This document shows, piece by piece, positions 7,398 to 17,854 of a DNA stretch of 34,211 nucleotides. The notes beneath the pieces were generated by a model. The model did not search any database. It worked only from the letters and a program-made list of their open reading frames with translations, and was not told the DNA's origin. Both the position numbers and the translations under genes were made by a program. Position 1 is the first letter of the stretch, and the number at the start of each line of letters is the position of its first letter. Source of the DNA: Humidesulfovibrio sp. (GTDB lineage: Bacteria > Desulfobacterota > Desulfovibrionia > Desulfovibrionales > Desulfovibrionaceae); the NCBI GenBank assembly GCA_031292175.1, contig JARLHQ010000026.1, forward strand, positions 1 through 34,211, read 5' to 3'.

Positions 7398-10300
7398 ATG
7401 GACGGGCGCAAGGCGGCGAAACACTTGGAAGCAAAGGCGCAGACTGCGGATGTCCCGGCGCATCCGGTGTCTTTGCCCTTCCCTGTTGTCGCCCTCGGGG
7501 CCTCCGCCGGGGGCCTGGAGGCGCTCCGGTCCCTGTTCAAACACCTCAAACCGCCGCTGCAGGCGGCCCTGGTGCTCGTTACCCACCTTCCGGCGGACAA
7601 GAAAAGCCGCCTGGTCGAGGTGCTTGCCCGTTATACCGCCATTCCGGTGCGCGAGGCGGAGGAGATAACTCCGCTTGAGTCCGGGGTGCTCTACATCGCC
7701 CCTGCCGGCCGGGATCTGCTTATTGAGGACGGCGTGCTGCGGCTGACCGCGCCGGGGCACGACCTGACCCACAGGATCATCGACCGCTTCCTGGACAGCC
7801 TGGCCAGCGACCAGGGGGCCAACGCCGTCTGCGTCATCCTTTCCGGCTCCGGTTCGGACGGGGCCAATGGGGCCGTGCAGGTGTCCAAGGCCGGCGGGCT
7901 CGTGCTCGTGCAGGAGCCCGCAAGCGCCCAACAGCCCGGCATGCCCAACAGCGCCATCGAGTCCGGCGTGGTCGATGCGGTGCTCTCCCTGAAAGAGCTT
8001 GGCGCCAAACTCCAACGGCTTGCGCCGCCGCATGGCCAGGGAACGCCCGGAAGAACGCACATGCTTCAGAAGGTGCTGGAGCTGCTGCGGGAGCATACCG
8101 GCCAGGACCTTTCCGGCTACCGGTCCAGCACCCTCGTCCGGCGCATTGAGAAGCGCCGATTCCTGAGCGGACATGCGCGGCTCGACAGCTATCTTGATGA
8201 GCTGGAGAACGATCCCGAGGAGCGTCTGCAGCTCTTCAAGTCCCTGTTCATCGGGGTGACCGCATTCTTCCGCGACCCGGAAGCCTTCGCCCTGCTCTGG
8301 GACAAGGTCCTGCCGGACATCGTCGACACCCACGCCGAGGATGAACCCATCCGCATCTGGGTTGCGGGGTGCTCCACCGGCGAGGAAGCCTATTCCATCG
8401 CCATGCTCCTCGACGAATACATGGAGCGTTCCGGCTCCCGCCGCGGCGTCAAGATCTTCGCCACGGACATCGACCAGAACGCCGTGGAGACCGCGCGCAA
8501 GGGCGCCTATTCCGCGCGGACCATGCAGAACGTCTCCCCGGAGCGCATGGAGCGACACTTCCGCCTGGGCCGGGACCACATCGTGCTGCCGCGCCTGCGC
8601 GAGCGCATCGTGTTCGTGCACCACAACCTGTTGCAGGATCCGCCCTTCCTGCATGTGGACCTGGTGCTGTGCCGCAACCTGCTCATCTACCTGACCCCGC
8701 CTTTGCAGGACAAGGCATTGACGTTGTTGATCTCGGCCTTGAATCCCGGGGGCTACCTGTTCCTGGGCTCTGCGGAAAGCGTGGATCTCGCGGCGCAGCA
8801 GCTGGAGGTCATTGACAAGAAGTGGCGGCTGTTCCGGAGCCGCGCCAGCGCCGGTCGGCCCGGCCCGCACCGCGCGCTGGCCTTGCGCCAGAGCCTGTCC
8901 CTCCCGGAGCTGCCGGACACGCCTCCCCATGCGTGGGTGGCCGACCCCTCGGCTCTGGCCGCCGAGGCTTTGCAGCGCCACGTCCCCCCGGCCGCGCTGC
9001 TGAGTCTGGACCACCGCATCCTGCACCTGAGCGGGGACACCCAGCCCTTCCTGTCCCTCATGGCCGGGGAACCCAGTCTCGACCTGCTCAGTCTGGCACG
9101 CAAGGACCTGCGCCGGCACCTGCGGACCGCATTGAAATCCGTGGCCGACTCGCGCAAGCCGAGCCTGACCAGCGGCGTGCGCTTGTCCGGCGTCCCCCAA
9201 CGCCTGGTGGACCTGCACGTGGACCCGGTTTTCGACAAGGAAGGCCTGTTGACCGCCCTGCTGGTTGTGTTCAAGGACAGCGCCGCCGCTTCCCACCTCG
9301 CCAGCGGTCTGGAGCGCCTTTCCGAGAGCGTCCTGGTGCAGCGCTACGAGGATGAGCTGCAAGCATCCCAGGAGCAGTTGCAAAAGGCCGTGGAGGAATA
9401 CGAGCATCTGAATGAGGAGCTGCGCGCCTCGAACGAGGAGCTCACCAGCATGAACGAGGAACTGCAGTCCTCGAACGAGGAGATGGACGCCTCGCGGGAA
9501 GAGCTGCAGTCCCTCAATGAAGAACTCACCGTGAAAGTCGAGGAGCTGGCCCAGGCCCACAGCTTTGTGGAGAATCTCCTGCGCAGCACCAACGTGCCCG
9601 CGGTGTTTCTCGACCGGAAGCTGCGCGTCATGCGGGCCACGCCGGCGGCCACGGAGGTCTTCCACCTGGCCGTTGCGGACCAGGGGCGGCCCATCACCGA
9701 GGTCAAGGCGCGGGTGAGCGACGATTTTCTGCTGACGGACGCCAGGCAGGCTCTACGCCACAGCGCCGAGAACGAGCGCGAGATGCTGGATGAAAACGGC
9801 CGCAGCTTCATCAAGCGCGTTTTCCCGTACCGCAACACGCACGGCGAGGTGGAGGGGGTCGTGCTGACCTACACCGAGGTCACCAAGCTCAAAGCCGCGG
9901 AGGAGGTGCTGCGCCTGAGCAACGAAAAGCTGGAGGCCTTGGTCGCCGAGCGCACGAGCCAGCTCGACATCGCGCGGCAGGATTCGGAACGCCGCACTGC
10001 CGAGCTGGAAGCCATCATGGAGCAGACCCCGGCCGCGGTCTGGATCACCCATGACCGGGAGGCGCGCGCCATCGTCGGCAACCAGGCCAGCTACCGGCTG
10101 CTGCGCATGGCCCCCGGCGCTGACGTGAGCAAGCTTTCGGATGGCGTGCCCTACACGCCGACCCACGAAGGGCGGAGGCTTGCCCTCAGCGAACTGCCCA
10201 TGCAGCGCGCGGCGCGCGGCGAACAGGTGGTGGGCCAGGAGATCGACCTCGTCTTCGCCGACGGCGAGGTGCGCACCATTCTGGGCAACGCCGCGCCACT

Positions 10301-13300
10301 GCGCAGTCCACAGGGCGAGCCCTGCGGGGCCGTGGGAGCCTTCCTGGACATCACCCAGTCCAAACAAGCCCAGGAACAGGCCCGGCGCTGGCAGCAGGTC
10401 TTCGAAAACACCGATTTCGGCCTGGCCATTTCCCGCGTCTCGGACAACACCATTTTATCCGTCAACCCCTCCTTTGCCCACCAGCGCGGCTACCTGCCGG
10501 AGGAGCTCCTCGGGCAGCCGGTGCTCGACGTCTACCCGGAGGAGGCGCGCGCCGGGCTGCTGGCGACCCTCAAGGAGCTGGACGCGACCGGACACGGGGT
10601 GTTCGAATCGCGGCACATGCGTAAGGACGGCAGCGCCTTCCCGGTGCTGGTCGAGATCACGGTGCTCAAGGACGAGGCCGGGCGCCCCACGACAAGGATA
10701 GCCTACTGCCTGGACATCACGGATTCCAGGCGTGCGCGGGAGCAGGCCGCGAGCTGGCAGCATGTCTTCGAACACGCGGAGTTCGGCATGGCCATCTCCC
10801 GCGTCTCGAGCAACACCCTCGTGTCCGTGAACCCCGCTTTCGCCCATCAGCGCGGCTATGAACCGGAGGAGCTTTTGGGCCAGCCCGTGGCCAACCTGTT
10901 CCCGCAGGAATACCGCGCGGAGCTGTTCGAACGGCTGCAAACAATGGAGGAGGCCGGGCACGGCACCTTCGAATCCATGCACCAACGCAAGGACGGCAGC
11001 ACATTTCCCGTGCTTCTGGACCTGACCATCCTCAAGGACGATACGGGCAGGCCGGTGTCACGCGTGGCCTACGCCCTGGACATCAGCGACCGCAAACAGG
11101 CCGAGAAGGAGCTGTGCGAAATTCAAACCAAGCTGGAGGCGGCCCTGGCCAGCATGGCCGACGCCGTGTTCATCTCAGACGAGAAGGGAAACTTCATCCA
11201 CTTCAATGACGCCTTCGCCACGTTCCACAAGTTCAAGAACAAGGAGGAGTGCGCCAAGACCTTCAGCGAGTACTCGGACATCCTGGACGTGTTCCTGGAA
11301 AACGGCGAGCTGGCGCCGGTGGAGCAATGGGCGGTTCCCAAGGCGCTCCGGGGCGAGACCGCCACCAACGCCGAGTATGGCTTACGACGCAAAGACACCG
11401 GCGAAACCTGGCTCGGCAGCTACAACTTCAGCCCCATACGCAACACGGACGGCAAGATCGTCGGCTCCGTGGTGACGGCACGCGACATTACCGCGCGCAA
11501 GCTGGCCGAGGCGGAGCTGCGGGCCACCAACAACCAGCTCAGCCTGGCCCTGAATGCCGCAAACGCGGGCATGTGGGAATGGAACATCATCACCAACGAG
11601 AATACCTGGTCACCCGAAACCTACCGGCTCTATGACCTGGACCCCGCCGAACGGTGCGCGTCCTATGAGGCCTGGGTTGCAACCGTGCATCCCGAAAGCC
11701 GTGAAAACGCCGTCGCCGCAATACGCGAGGCCGTGCGGGCGGAAGTGCCGATCGTCCTGGAATTCCGCGTCAACACGCACGACGGCAGCTCACGCTGGCT
11801 GTATTCGCGTGGGCAGCCGCAGTATGATGTCAACGGCCACATCACGCGCTACCTGGGCATCGTGGTGGACGTGACCGAACGTCGCAAGGCCGGGGAGGCC
11901 CTGCGCGAAAGCGAGATGAAATTCCGCACCGTCGCGGACTACACCTTCGACTGGGAGTACTGGCGCACCCCCGACGGCAAGATGGTCTGGGTTTCGCCCT
12001 CCTGTGTTCGGGTGACCGGCTACACGGCTGAAGAGTTCCAGGCGGATGCGGGCCTCATCCTGCGCCTCATCCACCCGGACGACCGCGAGCTTTACGCCCG
12101 GCACCTCGCGGAGACCAGTGCCGGGCTGCACAAGTCGGCAAGCCTGGACTTCCGCATCGTCCACCGCGACGGCCAACTGGCCTGGATCAGCCACCACTGC
12201 GTGGACCTGCTGGGCCCGAACGGAATCACCCTGGGACGGCGCGTCAGCAACCGTGACATCACGGACCGCAAGCAGGCCGAGCAGGCGGCCCTGGCGGCCA
12301 AGTCCGCCGCCGAGTCCGCGAACAAGGCCAAGAGCGAATTTCTGGCCAACATGAGCCACGAAATCCGCACGCCGCTCAACGGCGTGCTGGGGATGCTTCA
12401 GGTCCTGCGGGGGGGAGTTCCCAGCGACAAGCAGACGCTGTACACGGGCATGGCCTATGACGCGGGCCGCAGGCTGCTCTCCCTGCTGAACGACATCCTG
12501 GATTTCTCACGCATGGAGGCCGGGTACCTCTCCCTTGTCCATGAGCCTTTCCTGCTGCAAGACGTCTTCGACTCTGTGTCCAGCGTCTTCAAAATGACCT
12601 GCGTCGCCAAGGGGCTGGAGCTGACCTACAGCATGGGGCCCGACATGCCGCACCCGCTCATGGGCGACATGGCCCGCGTGCGCCAGATCCTGTTCAACCT
12701 CGTGGGCAACGCCATCAAGTTCACCCCGTCCGGGGGCGTGCGTGTGGAGGCTTGGTCGCGCCCCGTGCCGGGGGACGAGACCAGACTGCACCTTTACATC
12801 TGCGTCACCGACACGGGCATCGGCATCCCGGACGACAAGGTGGAGCACGTGTTTCAGCGCTTCACCCAGACCGATGCCTCCTACATCCGCCAGTATGAAG
12901 GCGCCGGGCTTGGGCTGGCCATCGTCAAACGCCTGATGCAAGTGATGGGCGGTGACATAACCGTGGACAGCAAGCTGGGCCTGGGCACAGCGATCTACCT
13001 GCACCTGCCCATGGCGGTGATGCCGCCGGTGGCCGACAAGGAAGAGACGGTTGTGGCGGACGCCAGGACCGAAAGCCGCCGACTCGCCATTCTCGTGGCG
13101 GAGGATGAAGAGGTGAGCCAGATAGCCATCCGGGTGCTGCTGACGCGCATGGGGCACAAGGTGGTCTGCGTCAACAATGGGCGCGAGGCCGTCGAGGCGT
13201 TGCGCCGGTCCCCGTTCGACTGCGTTTTCATGGACATCCAGATGCCGGACTTGAACGGCGTGGAAGCCACGAAGCAGATACGGGGGCTCACGGACCCGCC

Positions 13301-13472
13301 GGACCGGGCCGGGGTTTGGATCATCGCCCTGACGGCCTACGCCCTGACCGGAGACAGGGAGAAGTTCCTGGCGGCCGGGATGGACGACTACGTCAGCAAG
13401 CCGGTGCAGGCCGAACAGCTGGCCGAAGTGCTGCAACGGGCCGCCTCACGGCGGCCTCCGCCCGGAGCCTGA
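7398..13472 (+). CDS. CheB-CheR-multi-PAS hybrid histidine kinase
   Basis: This 2024-residue cytoplasmic sensor has no membrane segments. A CheB methylesterase domain (about 27-205) has the catalytic set S36, H63 and D154 but no receiver. A CheR methyltransferase domain (about 221-484) has [13 protein letters not shown] and CRNLLIYL. A linker and a long EEL-rich coiled coil (about 650-720) follow. Then come about six PAS domains (about 725-830, 868-988, 996-1111, 1116-1231, 1241-1368, 1378-1496 and 1503-1624, the first being PAS_10-like), a HisKA/HATPase core (H1654; N-box [21 protein letters not shown]) and a receiver (D1946, lysine in SKPVQ). The frame is open upstream to 7299, but the ATG at 7398 has GAGG 5 nt before it and starts just ahead of CheB. 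Such fusions are known; the output partner is not encoded nearby. Confidence 0.93.
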   Translation: MDGRKAAKHLEAKAQTADVPAHPVSLPFPVVALGASAGGLEALRSLFKHLKPPLQAALVLVTHLPADKKSRLVEVLARYTAIPVREAEEITPLESGVLYIAPAGRDLLIEDGVLRLTAPGHDLTHRIIDRFLDSLASDQGANAVCVILSGSGSDGANGAVQVSKAGGLVLVQEPASAQQPGMPNSAIESGVVDAVLSLKELGAKLQRLAPPHGQGTPGRTHMLQKVLELLREHTGQDLSGYRSSTLVRRIEKRRFLSGHARLDSYLDELENDPEERLQLFKSLFIGVTAFFRDPEAFALLWDKVLPDIVDTHAEDEPIRIWVAGCSTGEEAYSIAMLLDEYMERSGSRRGVKIFATDIDQNAVETARKGAYSARTMQNVSPERMERHFRLGRDHIVLPRLRERIVFVHHNLLQDPPFLHVDLVLCRNLLIYLTPPLQDKALTLLISALNPGGYLFLGSAESVDLAAQQLEVIDKKWRLFRSRASAGRPGPHRALALRQSLSLPELPDTPPHAWVADPSALAAEALQRHVPPAALLSLDHRILHLSGDTQPFLSLMAGEPSLDLLSLARKDLRRHLRTALKSVADSRKPSLTSGVRLSGVPQRLVDLHVDPVFDKEGLLTALLVVFKDSAAASHLASGLERLSESVLVQRYEDELQASQEQLQKAVEEYEHLNEELRASNEELTSMNEELQSSNEEMDASREELQSLNEELTVKVEELAQAHSFVENLLRSTNVPAVFLDRKLRVMRATPAATEVFHLAVADQGRPITEVKARVSDDFLLTDARQALRHSAENEREMLDENGRSFIKRVFPYRNTHGEVEGVVLTYTEVTKLKAAEEVLRLSNEKLEALVAERTSQLDIARQDSERRTAELEAIMEQTPAAVWITHDREARAIVGNQASYRLLRMAPGADVSKLSDGVPYTPTHEGRRLALSELPMQRAARGEQVVGQEIDLVFADGEVRTILGNAAPLRSPQGEPCGAVGAFLDITQSKQAQEQARRWQQVFENTDFGLAISRVSDNTILSVNPSFAHQRGYLPEELLGQPVLDVYPEEARAGLLATLKELDATGHGVFESRHMRKDGSAFPVLVEITVLKDEAGRPTTRIAYCLDITDSRRAREQAASWQHVFEHAEFGMAISRVSSNTLVSVNPAFAHQRGYEPEELLGQPVANLFPQEYRAELFERLQTMEEAGHGTFESMHQRKDGSTFPVLLDLTILKDDTGRPVSRVAYALDISDRKQAEKELCEIQTKLEAALASMADAVFISDEKGNFIHFNDAFATFHKFKNKEECAKTFSEYSDILDVFLENGELAPVEQWAVPKALRGETATNAEYGLRRKDTGETWLGSYNFSPIRNTDGKIVGSVVTARDITARKLAEAELRATNNQLSLALNAANAGMWEWNIITNENTWSPETYRLYDLDPAERCASYEAWVATVHPESRENAVAAIREAVRAEVPIVLEFRVNTHDGSSRWLYSRGQPQYDVNGHITRYLGIVVDVTERRKAGEALRESEMKFRTVADYTFDWEYWRTPDGKMVWVSPSCVRVTGYTAEEFQADAGLILRLIHPDDRELYARHLAETSAGLHKSASLDFRIVHRDGQLAWISHHCVDLLGPNGITLGRRVSNRDITDRKQAEQAALAAKSAAESANKAKSEFLANMSHEIRTPLNGVLGMLQVLRGGVPSDKQTLYTGMAYDAGRRLLSLLNDILDFSRMEAGYLSLVHEPFLLQDVFDSVSSVFKMTCVAKGLELTYSMGPDMPHPLMGDMARVRQILFNLVGNAIKFTPSGGVRVEAWSRPVPGDETRLHLYICVTDTGIGIPDDKVEHVFQRFTQTDASYIRQYEGAGLGLAIVKRLMQVMGGDITVDSKLGLGTAIYLHLPMAVMPPVADKEETVVADARTESRRLAILVAEDEEVSQIAIRVLLTRMGHKVVCVNNGREAVEALRRSPFDCVFMDIQMPDLNGVEATKQIRGLTDPPDRAGVWIIALTAYALTGDREKFLAAGMDDYVSKPVQAEQLAEVLQRAASRRPPPGA
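10377..11108 (+). repeat. Tandem PAS duplication inside the hybrid kinase (2 x 366 bp)
   Basis: Two adjacent in-frame units, 10377-10742 and 10743-11108, each encode 122 residues (994-1115 and 1116-1237). They align without gaps from [20 protein letters not shown] to the DITDS/DISDR ends. A hand count gives 74 identical residues of 122, far more than either unit shares with the other PAS domains of the protein. The shared blocks FAHQRGY and PEELLGQPV mark the units. This is a gene-internal duplication rather than a mobile repeat. Confidence 0.85.
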
Positions 13473-13488
13473 CACAGGCTGGGCGCGC

Positions 13489-13504
13489 CCCCGCCCATGC
13501 GGGG
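13489..13504. terminator. GC hairpin between convergent genes
   Basis: CCCCGC, a CCAT loop and GCGGGG form a perfect 6-bp stem in the 33-bp gap between the stop of the hybrid kinase (+) and the stop of the deoxyribosyltransferase gene (-). No strong T-run lies on either side, so termination is only plausible. Confidence 0.3.
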
Positions 13505-13505
13505 C

Positions 13506-13919
13506 CTAACGTTTCAGGATCCGGACCAGTTCGGCCACGGAGCGTGAGATGGAGGCGCAGGATGCCTCCACCATGGCGTTTACGATGGAGTGGGATGTGT
13601 CCCCGGCCTGGCGAAAATCCGTGCGGATGCCATGGACGAGCTTGCCTTTGGCGTAGGCGTACCCGATCTCCCAGGCGGTGCCGTCGTCCACCTGAGCGCC
13701 GTCGAGCCAGGCCACCACAAGCGACGCGCGGTCAAGCGCCTCGCGGCAACGCTCCATGATGCGCCGGGGCGCTATGGGCCCCCAATCCGCGATCTGCCCA
13801 TCCTTAAAAAGTTCAAAAGGCCAGCAGACCTCATGTCCGTGTTGCGTGAGCTCCGTTTTCATGCCCCGGAGCCAGGCCTGTTCCGCCTGCGTGAAGAGTG
13901 GTCCAGCGAGATATATCAT
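13506..13919 (-). CDS. Nucleoside 2-deoxyribosyltransferase family protein
   Basis: The 137-residue protein matches the nucleoside 2-deoxyribosyltransferase fold. It begins with MIYLAGPLF, typical of the family's first strand. The middle motif WLDGAQVDDGTAWEIGYAYA contains the likely nucleophile E84 and the conserved aspartates D78/D79 of the DxGT-type loop. The enzyme would move a deoxyribose between bases or hydrolyse (deoxy)nucleosides in the cytoplasm. The length is normal for the family. No strong ribosome site precedes the ATG at 13917-13919. It lies downstream of, and on the same strand as, a complete BMP-type nucleoside ABC transporter, which supports a salvage role. A small nucleotide N-hydrolase role (Rcl-like) is an alternative. 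Confidence 0.85.
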   Translation of the reverse strand: MIYLAGPLFTQAEQAWLRGMKTELTQHGHEVCWPFELFKDGQIADWGPIAPRRIMERCREALDRASLVVAWLDGAQVDDGTAWEIGYAYAKGKLVHGIRTDFRQAGDTSHSIVNAMVEASCASISRSVAELVRILKR

Positions 13920-13967
13920 GTCCGCAGACTAGCAAAATGCGGCGCGGAAGAAAAGCGGCATCGCCTG

Positions 13968-14144
13968 TTACAAAGCACGTTTGCCAAGCACAACGAGCAC
14001 ATTGTATGGCGCAAGGGAGAACAGCGACGGGCCGTCGGAGCCCTCGGCAAGGCGGTTGAGCCAGCTCAAGTCCCGGTGGTCGATGACGGTGAGCAGAGGG
14101 ATGTCCGGGGGAAAGCCGCTTGCAGCGGGCTGAAGCGCGTGGGC
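13968..14144 (-). pseudogene. Orphan coding-like frame without a start codon, after the permease stop
   Basis: Directly after the TGA of the second permease, and in the same frame, 58 codons remain open to a TAA at 13968-13970. The translation contains stretches such as FPPDIPLLTVIDHRDLSWLN and ends NVLVVLGKRAL. By hand count, 44 of 58 codons end in G or C, as real genes here do. There is no ATG or GTG in frame, so it cannot be a normal gene. It could be the 3' remnant of a lost gene, a readthrough extension or chance. The rest of the gap to the deoxyribosyltransferase gene (13920-13967) shows nothing I recognise. Confidence 0.35.
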
Positions 14145-15089
14145 TCACCCCTCCGGGCGGAAGAAGCGGCCCAGGTTGGCGGGCGGACCCGAACGCCGCC
14201 GCAGGCGCGGACTGGCATGCACCAGGGTCAGCACGATGATGGTGAGCAGGTATGGCATGGCGCGCAGCAGCCACACCGGGGCCCATTGGACGCCCGCAGT
14301 CTGCATGAGGAACTGCGCGGCGATGAGCGCGCCGAAGAGCAGGCTGCCGAAGAGCGCCCGCAGGGGCTTCCAGAGGGCGAAGATGACCATGGCAATGGCG
14401 ATCCAGCCCTGGCCCGCGCTCATGCCCTCCTTCCAGCCCGGCGTATAGGACAGGGAGAGAAAGGCCCCGCCCAGGCCGCAGAGCGCCCCGCCGAAGCAGG
14501 TGCAGCCATAGCGCACCATCCGGACCGGCACGCCCGAGGCATAGGCTGCGCCGGCGTTCTCGCCGCAGGCGCGGATCAGGAGCCCCAGGCGCGTGCGGCC
14601 AAGGACCCACCAGAGCAGCGGGGCCAGCGCCAGCGCCAGGTAGGTCAGCGGCGGCTGGTTGAACAGCGCAGGCCCCAGCACAGGAATCGCCGACAGACGG
14701 GGCAACGGGATCGCCGCAAGCACAAGGCCGGGCGCACCGAGCAAATCGCGTCCGAGCACGCCGGTGAGGCCCGCGCCCAAAAGCGAAAGGGCCAGACCGG
14801 ACAGCACCTGGTTCGCGCCCAGAGTGATGGCGAAAAATCCGTGCGCCAGGGCCGCCAGCGCACCGGCGAAAGCCGCCGCGCCCAGCGCCGCCGCGGGATC
14901 GCCCGTGGCCGCGCCGACGGCGAAGCCGGCCAGCGCGCCGAGAAGCAGCATGCCCTCCAGCCCCAGATTGAGCACCCCGGAGCGTTCGGTCACAATCTCG
15001 CCCAGGCTGGCCAAAAGCACCGCCGTGGAGGAATTGACCGCGATCTGCCCGAGCAGCGCGAGATTAGCCAGGTCCACGCTAAGCGCCAT
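14145..15089 (-). CDS. BMP/nucleoside-type ABC transporter permease 2
   Basis: The 314-residue inner-membrane protein has about eight or more hydrophobic helices and the BPD_transp_2 permease pattern. TERSGVLNLGLEGMLLLGA near the N-terminus is the hallmark of the second permease of purine-nucleoside and BMP transporters (YufQ/NupC-like), and GENAGAAYASG contains the cytoplasmic coupling-loop glutamate that contacts the ATPase. The frame is open further upstream, but the ATG at 15087-15089 has GGGAGGA 7 nt before it and gives an 11-nt overlap with permease 1. The C-terminus (PANLGRFFRPEG) matches where family members normally end, so the TGA at 14145-14147 looks genuine. Confidence 0.92.
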   Translation of the reverse strand: MALSVDLANLALLGQIAVNSSTAVLLASLGEIVTERSGVLNLGLEGMLLLGALAGFAVGAATGDPAAALGAAAFAGALAALAHGFFAITLGANQVLSGLALSLLGAGLTGVLGRDLLGAPGLVLAAIPLPRLSAIPVLGPALFNQPPLTYLALALAPLLWWVLGRTRLGLLIRACGENAGAAYASGVPVRMVRYGCTCFGGALCGLGGAFLSLSYTPGWKEGMSAGQGWIAIAMVIFALWKPLRALFGSLLFGALIAAQFLMQTAGVQWAPVWLLRAMPYLLTIIVLTLVHASPRLRRRSGPPANLGRFFRPEG

Positions 15090-16176
15090 GCCTGTCCTCC
15101 CGCTTCCCGGTCCGCACCACGCGCACGCGCTTCCCGGCCAGGAACTCGCCCAGCAGCGCGCCAAACAGCAATGCGGCCTGCAGGGCCAGGATGGCCGTGC
15201 CCGGCAGACGCAGGTCGGTCTGGAGCTGGTCCGCGCCCACAAGCATCCCCCCCAGAAGCAACGCGGCGAAGGGCACGGCCAGCACGTTCAGCCGGGCCAG
15301 AAAGGCCACGATGATGCCGGTGAAGCCCAGTCCCGTGGCCAGCCCGTCTTGCAGATGGTGCTGCACGCCGAGCAGTTCGCCCGCTCCGGCCAGCCCGGCC
15401 AGCGCGCCGGAAAGGCACAGGGCCGTCACGGTGATGCGCACGGCCCGGAAACCCGCATAGGCGGCGGCCTTGGGGCTCTCGCCCAGCACCCTGGCCCGGA
15501 AGCCCCAGCGCGTGCGCGCCAGCAGCCACCACAAGGCCAGAGCCAGGACTAGCGCCAGCGGCAGGCCCCAGTGCATGCGCGTGTCCCCGAACGTGGGCAG
15601 CCAGACAAAATCCGGCAGTTCCGCCGTGCCGGGGAAGCCCATGCCCTCGGGGTCGCGCCAGGGGCCGAAGTACAGGTGTTCCATGAACAGCACGGCCACA
15701 TAGTTGAGCAGCAGGGTCGTGAGGATTTCGCTCACGCCCAGGCGGGCCTTGAGCAATGCCGGTCCGAGCGCCCAGGCCGCGCCACCGGCCGCTCCGGCCG
15801 CCAGAGCAAGAGGCAGCAGCAGATGCGGCGGGCACCAGGCGGGCGCAAACAGGCCCACGGCACAGGAGGCGATGGCCCCGAAGACGAACTGCCCCTCCGC
15901 GCCGATGTTCCACAGGTTGATGCGGCAACACAGAGCCACGGCCAAGCCCGTCAGGGTCAGCGGGGCCGCTTTGACCAGAATTTCGCTCAAGCTGTAGGCG
16001 CTGCCCAGCGCGCCCCGGGCCATGGCCAGCCAGGCCGCCCCCGGAGCCACGCCCGCCAGGGCAAAGACCAGCGAGCCCAGCACCCCCGCCGCGGCGAGGG
16101 CGGTGCACAGGGAGAGCGCGGCGCGGCGTTTCGGCGCGGCGGCGGTCCAGGGCTCCACAACGAACCGGAACCCCAT
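15079..16176 (-). CDS. BMP/nucleoside-type ABC transporter permease 1
   Basis: The 365-residue multi-spanning inner-membrane protein belongs to BPD_transp_2. CRINLWNIGAEGQFVFGA is the typical N-I-G-x-E-G-Q motif of the first permease of nucleoside (YufP-like) systems, and GESPKAAAYAGF holds the coupling-loop glutamate. The ATG at 16174-16176 shares a base with the TGA of the ATPase gene (TGATG). A GTG one codon upstream (16177-16179) lies 7 nt from a GGAGG and may be the true start, which would add one residue. It works with permease 2 as a heterodimer carrying the nucleoside handed over by the BMP-type binding protein. It overlaps permease 2 by 11 nt, so the two are translationally coupled. 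Confidence 0.93.
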   Translation of the reverse strand: MGFRFVVEPWTAAAPKRRAALSLCTALAAAGVLGSLVFALAGVAPGAAWLAMARGALGSAYSLSEILVKAAPLTLTGLAVALCCRINLWNIGAEGQFVFGAIASCAVGLFAPAWCPPHLLLPLALAAGAAGGAAWALGPALLKARLGVSEILTTLLLNYVAVLFMEHLYFGPWRDPEGMGFPGTAELPDFVWLPTFGDTRMHWGLPLALVLALALWWLLARTRWGFRARVLGESPKAAAYAGFRAVRITVTALCLSGALAGLAGAGELLGVQHHLQDGLATGLGFTGIIVAFLARLNVLAVPFAALLLGGMLVGADQLQTDLRLPGTAILALQAALLFGALLGEFLAGKRVRVVRTGKREDRHGA

Positions 16177-17762
16177 CACCGCGCCACCTCCGCCAGGGCC
16201 GCTTCCACAGGCGCAAGCCCGGCCATCAACCGGCTGATGCGTTCAAAAGCATCCGCATCGCCAGCCGCCACCACGCCCGCAATGCGCCCCCGGTAGACCA
16301 CCGCCACGCGGCGCGCCAGGGCCAAAGCTTCGGCGGGATCACCGGTGACGAGGGCCACGGCCGCTGTCTCCGCAGCCTTCAGGATGGCCGCATGCACGTC
16401 GCACACCGCCAGCACGTCGAGCCCCTGCGTCGGCTGCTCCACCACCAGCAGCGGCGCGCCCTTGGACAACTCCCGCGCCAGGATGAACTTCTGCAGGTTG
16501 CCGCCGGAAAGCTCCCGCGCCAGGGCGTTCACGCCTGACGCCGTGACGTTCAGGGCCTCCAGGGCCTTCCGGGCCGCGCGGGAGCCCGCGCCGCGCGCGA
16601 AAATGGCCCCGCGGCTGCGGGTCGTCGAAAGCAGCATGTTCTCGGCCAGGGTCAGGTTCGGCACCGTGCCCGCGCCGTGCCGGTCCTCGGGCACGTAGGC
16701 CACAAGGGCGCGGTCGTACGGACGGCCCTGGATGGTGATCTTCCCGCGCGCCGGGCGCTCCATGCCGCCCAGGGTGGCGGCCAGGGCCTCCTGGCCATTG
16801 CCCGCCACGCCCACGATGGCCAGAATCTCCCCACGCGCGATCTCGAAATCCACATCGGCAAAGGCCGGCGGCTCGCCCTGGCCACTTTGAGCGGTCAGGC
16901 CCCGCACGCTAAGCGTGGTCTCGCTGTGCTCCGCCCCCTGGAGCCCGTCATCCTGCGCGCCCAGGACACAGGACGGCGGCACGCTGGAGGCCACGCAGTC
17001 CGGCACGTCGCGCCCGACCATCAGGCGCGACAGCTCGGCCATGTCCCAACCGTCCGCCAGGGCCGGATCGCGCGGCAGGTTGTGCGCGATCATGCGCCCC
17101 CGGCGCAGCACCGAGACCTCATCCGCCGCGCCGGCAATCTCCGAAAGCTTGTGGGTGATGAGCACCACCGCCCGGCCCTGGTCCGCCAGACGCCGCAGGC
17201 TGGCGTACAGGCCGCTGATTTCCGCCGGAGCCAGCACGCTGGTCGGCTCGTCGAGGATCAGGATATGCGCGTCGCGGGCCAGAAGCTTCAGGATCTCCAG
17301 GCGCTGGCGCTCGCCCATGCTCATCTCCGACACGCGCTTGCCCGGATCAAGCGCCAAGCCGAAGCGTTGCGCCAGTTCCTTGGTCCTGCGGGCGGAGACA
17401 CGGCCGCCATCGGCCAGAGCCAGGTTCTCCGCGCCGGTCAGGGCCTCCACCAGGGAAAAGCGCTGGTGCACCATGCCGATGCCCGCGCGCATCGCCGCGG
17501 CCGGGGAGCCGAGCACGAGCGGCGCGCCACGCAGCGCCAGCGTCCCGGCGTCCGGCCTGTGCCAGCCGGAGAGCATGGACATGAGCGTGCTCTTGCCCGC
17601 GCCGTTTTCGCCAAGCAAAGCATGCACGCGGCCCGCGCGCAGATCCAGGTCCACCCCAGCGTTGGCCAGCACGAAGCCTCCGCCGGAAGCCTCGGCGGGA
17701 CTGGCGAAGCGCTTGGTCAGGCCCCGGCAGGAAAGCAGTGGCGGTTCTTGTTTCTCAAGCAT
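16176..17762 (-). CDS. Nucleoside-type ABC transporter ATP-binding protein (two nucleotide-binding domains)
   Basis: This is a tandem ABC ATPase of the RbsA/YufO kind, about 528 residues. The first domain has Walker A GENGAGKST, Q-loop HQRFSL, signature SMGERQRLEI and Walker B ILILDEPTSVL. The second has the degenerate Walker A GVAGNGQ normal for this family, signature LSGGNLQKFILARE and Walker B LLVVEQPTQGLD. It powers the two permeases encoded downstream, whose first gene overlaps its stop codon. I chose the ATG at 17760-17762 (MLEKQEPPLL); a GTG at 17775-17777 would add five residues. Neither has a recognisable ribosome site, because a strong terminator hairpin ends only a few bases upstream. 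Low basal translation or transcription relative to the binding protein is likely. Confidence 0.93.
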   Translation of the reverse strand: MLEKQEPPLLSCRGLTKRFASPAEASGGGFVLANAGVDLDLRAGRVHALLGENGAGKSTLMSMLSGWHRPDAGTLALRGAPLVLGSPAAAMRAGIGMVHQRFSLVEALTGAENLALADGGRVSARRTKELAQRFGLALDPGKRVSEMSMGERQRLEILKLLARDAHILILDEPTSVLAPAEISGLYASLRRLADQGRAVVLITHKLSEIAGAADEVSVLRRGRMIAHNLPRDPALADGWDMAELSRLMVGRDVPDCVASSVPPSCVLGAQDDGLQGAEHSETTLSVRGLTAQSGQGEPPAFADVDFEIARGEILAIVGVAGNGQEALAATLGGMERPARGKITIQGRPYDRALVAYVPEDRHGAGTVPNLTLAENMLLSTTRSRGAIFARGAGSRAARKALEALNVTASGVNALARELSGGNLQKFILARELSKGAPLLVVEQPTQGLDVLAVCDVHAAILKAAETAAVALVTGDPAEALALARRVAVVYRGRIAGVVAAGDADAFERISRLMAGLAPVEAALAEVAR

Positions 17763-17788
17763 GGCGCAAACATCCACGGCAGCGGGTC

Positions 17789-17826
17789 AAAAAAAAGCGG
17801 GGGGGACCGGGTCGCCCCGCCCCCCC
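17789..17826 (-). terminator. Intercistronic rho-independent terminator/attenuator
   Basis: Read on the minus strand, a run of seven G pairs with seven C, an inner 4-bp GC stem and a small loop follow with a 2-nt bulge, and then GC and eight T. It lies 28 nt after the binding-protein stop and directly before the ATPase start. It should end most transcripts after the abundant periplasmic protein and let a fraction read through into the ATPase and permease genes. Confidence 0.75.
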
Positions 17827-17854
17827 GGACAATGGTCTTCAGGAAGCGTTGGGG

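Noticed and set aside
5859..9665. 1268-residue open frame on the minus strand
   Set aside because: It lies antisense to the ligase-like gene, xdhC-like and the hybrid kinase, whose motifs are unmistakable. Its translation is rich in H, Q, G, A and R without domains, as expected for a shadow frame in GC-rich DNA.
14145..14147. Selenocysteine or readthrough at the permease TGA
   Set aside because: Family members end near this position, the next residues do not look like a permease, and I see no convincing selenocysteine element. The orphan frame is reported separately.
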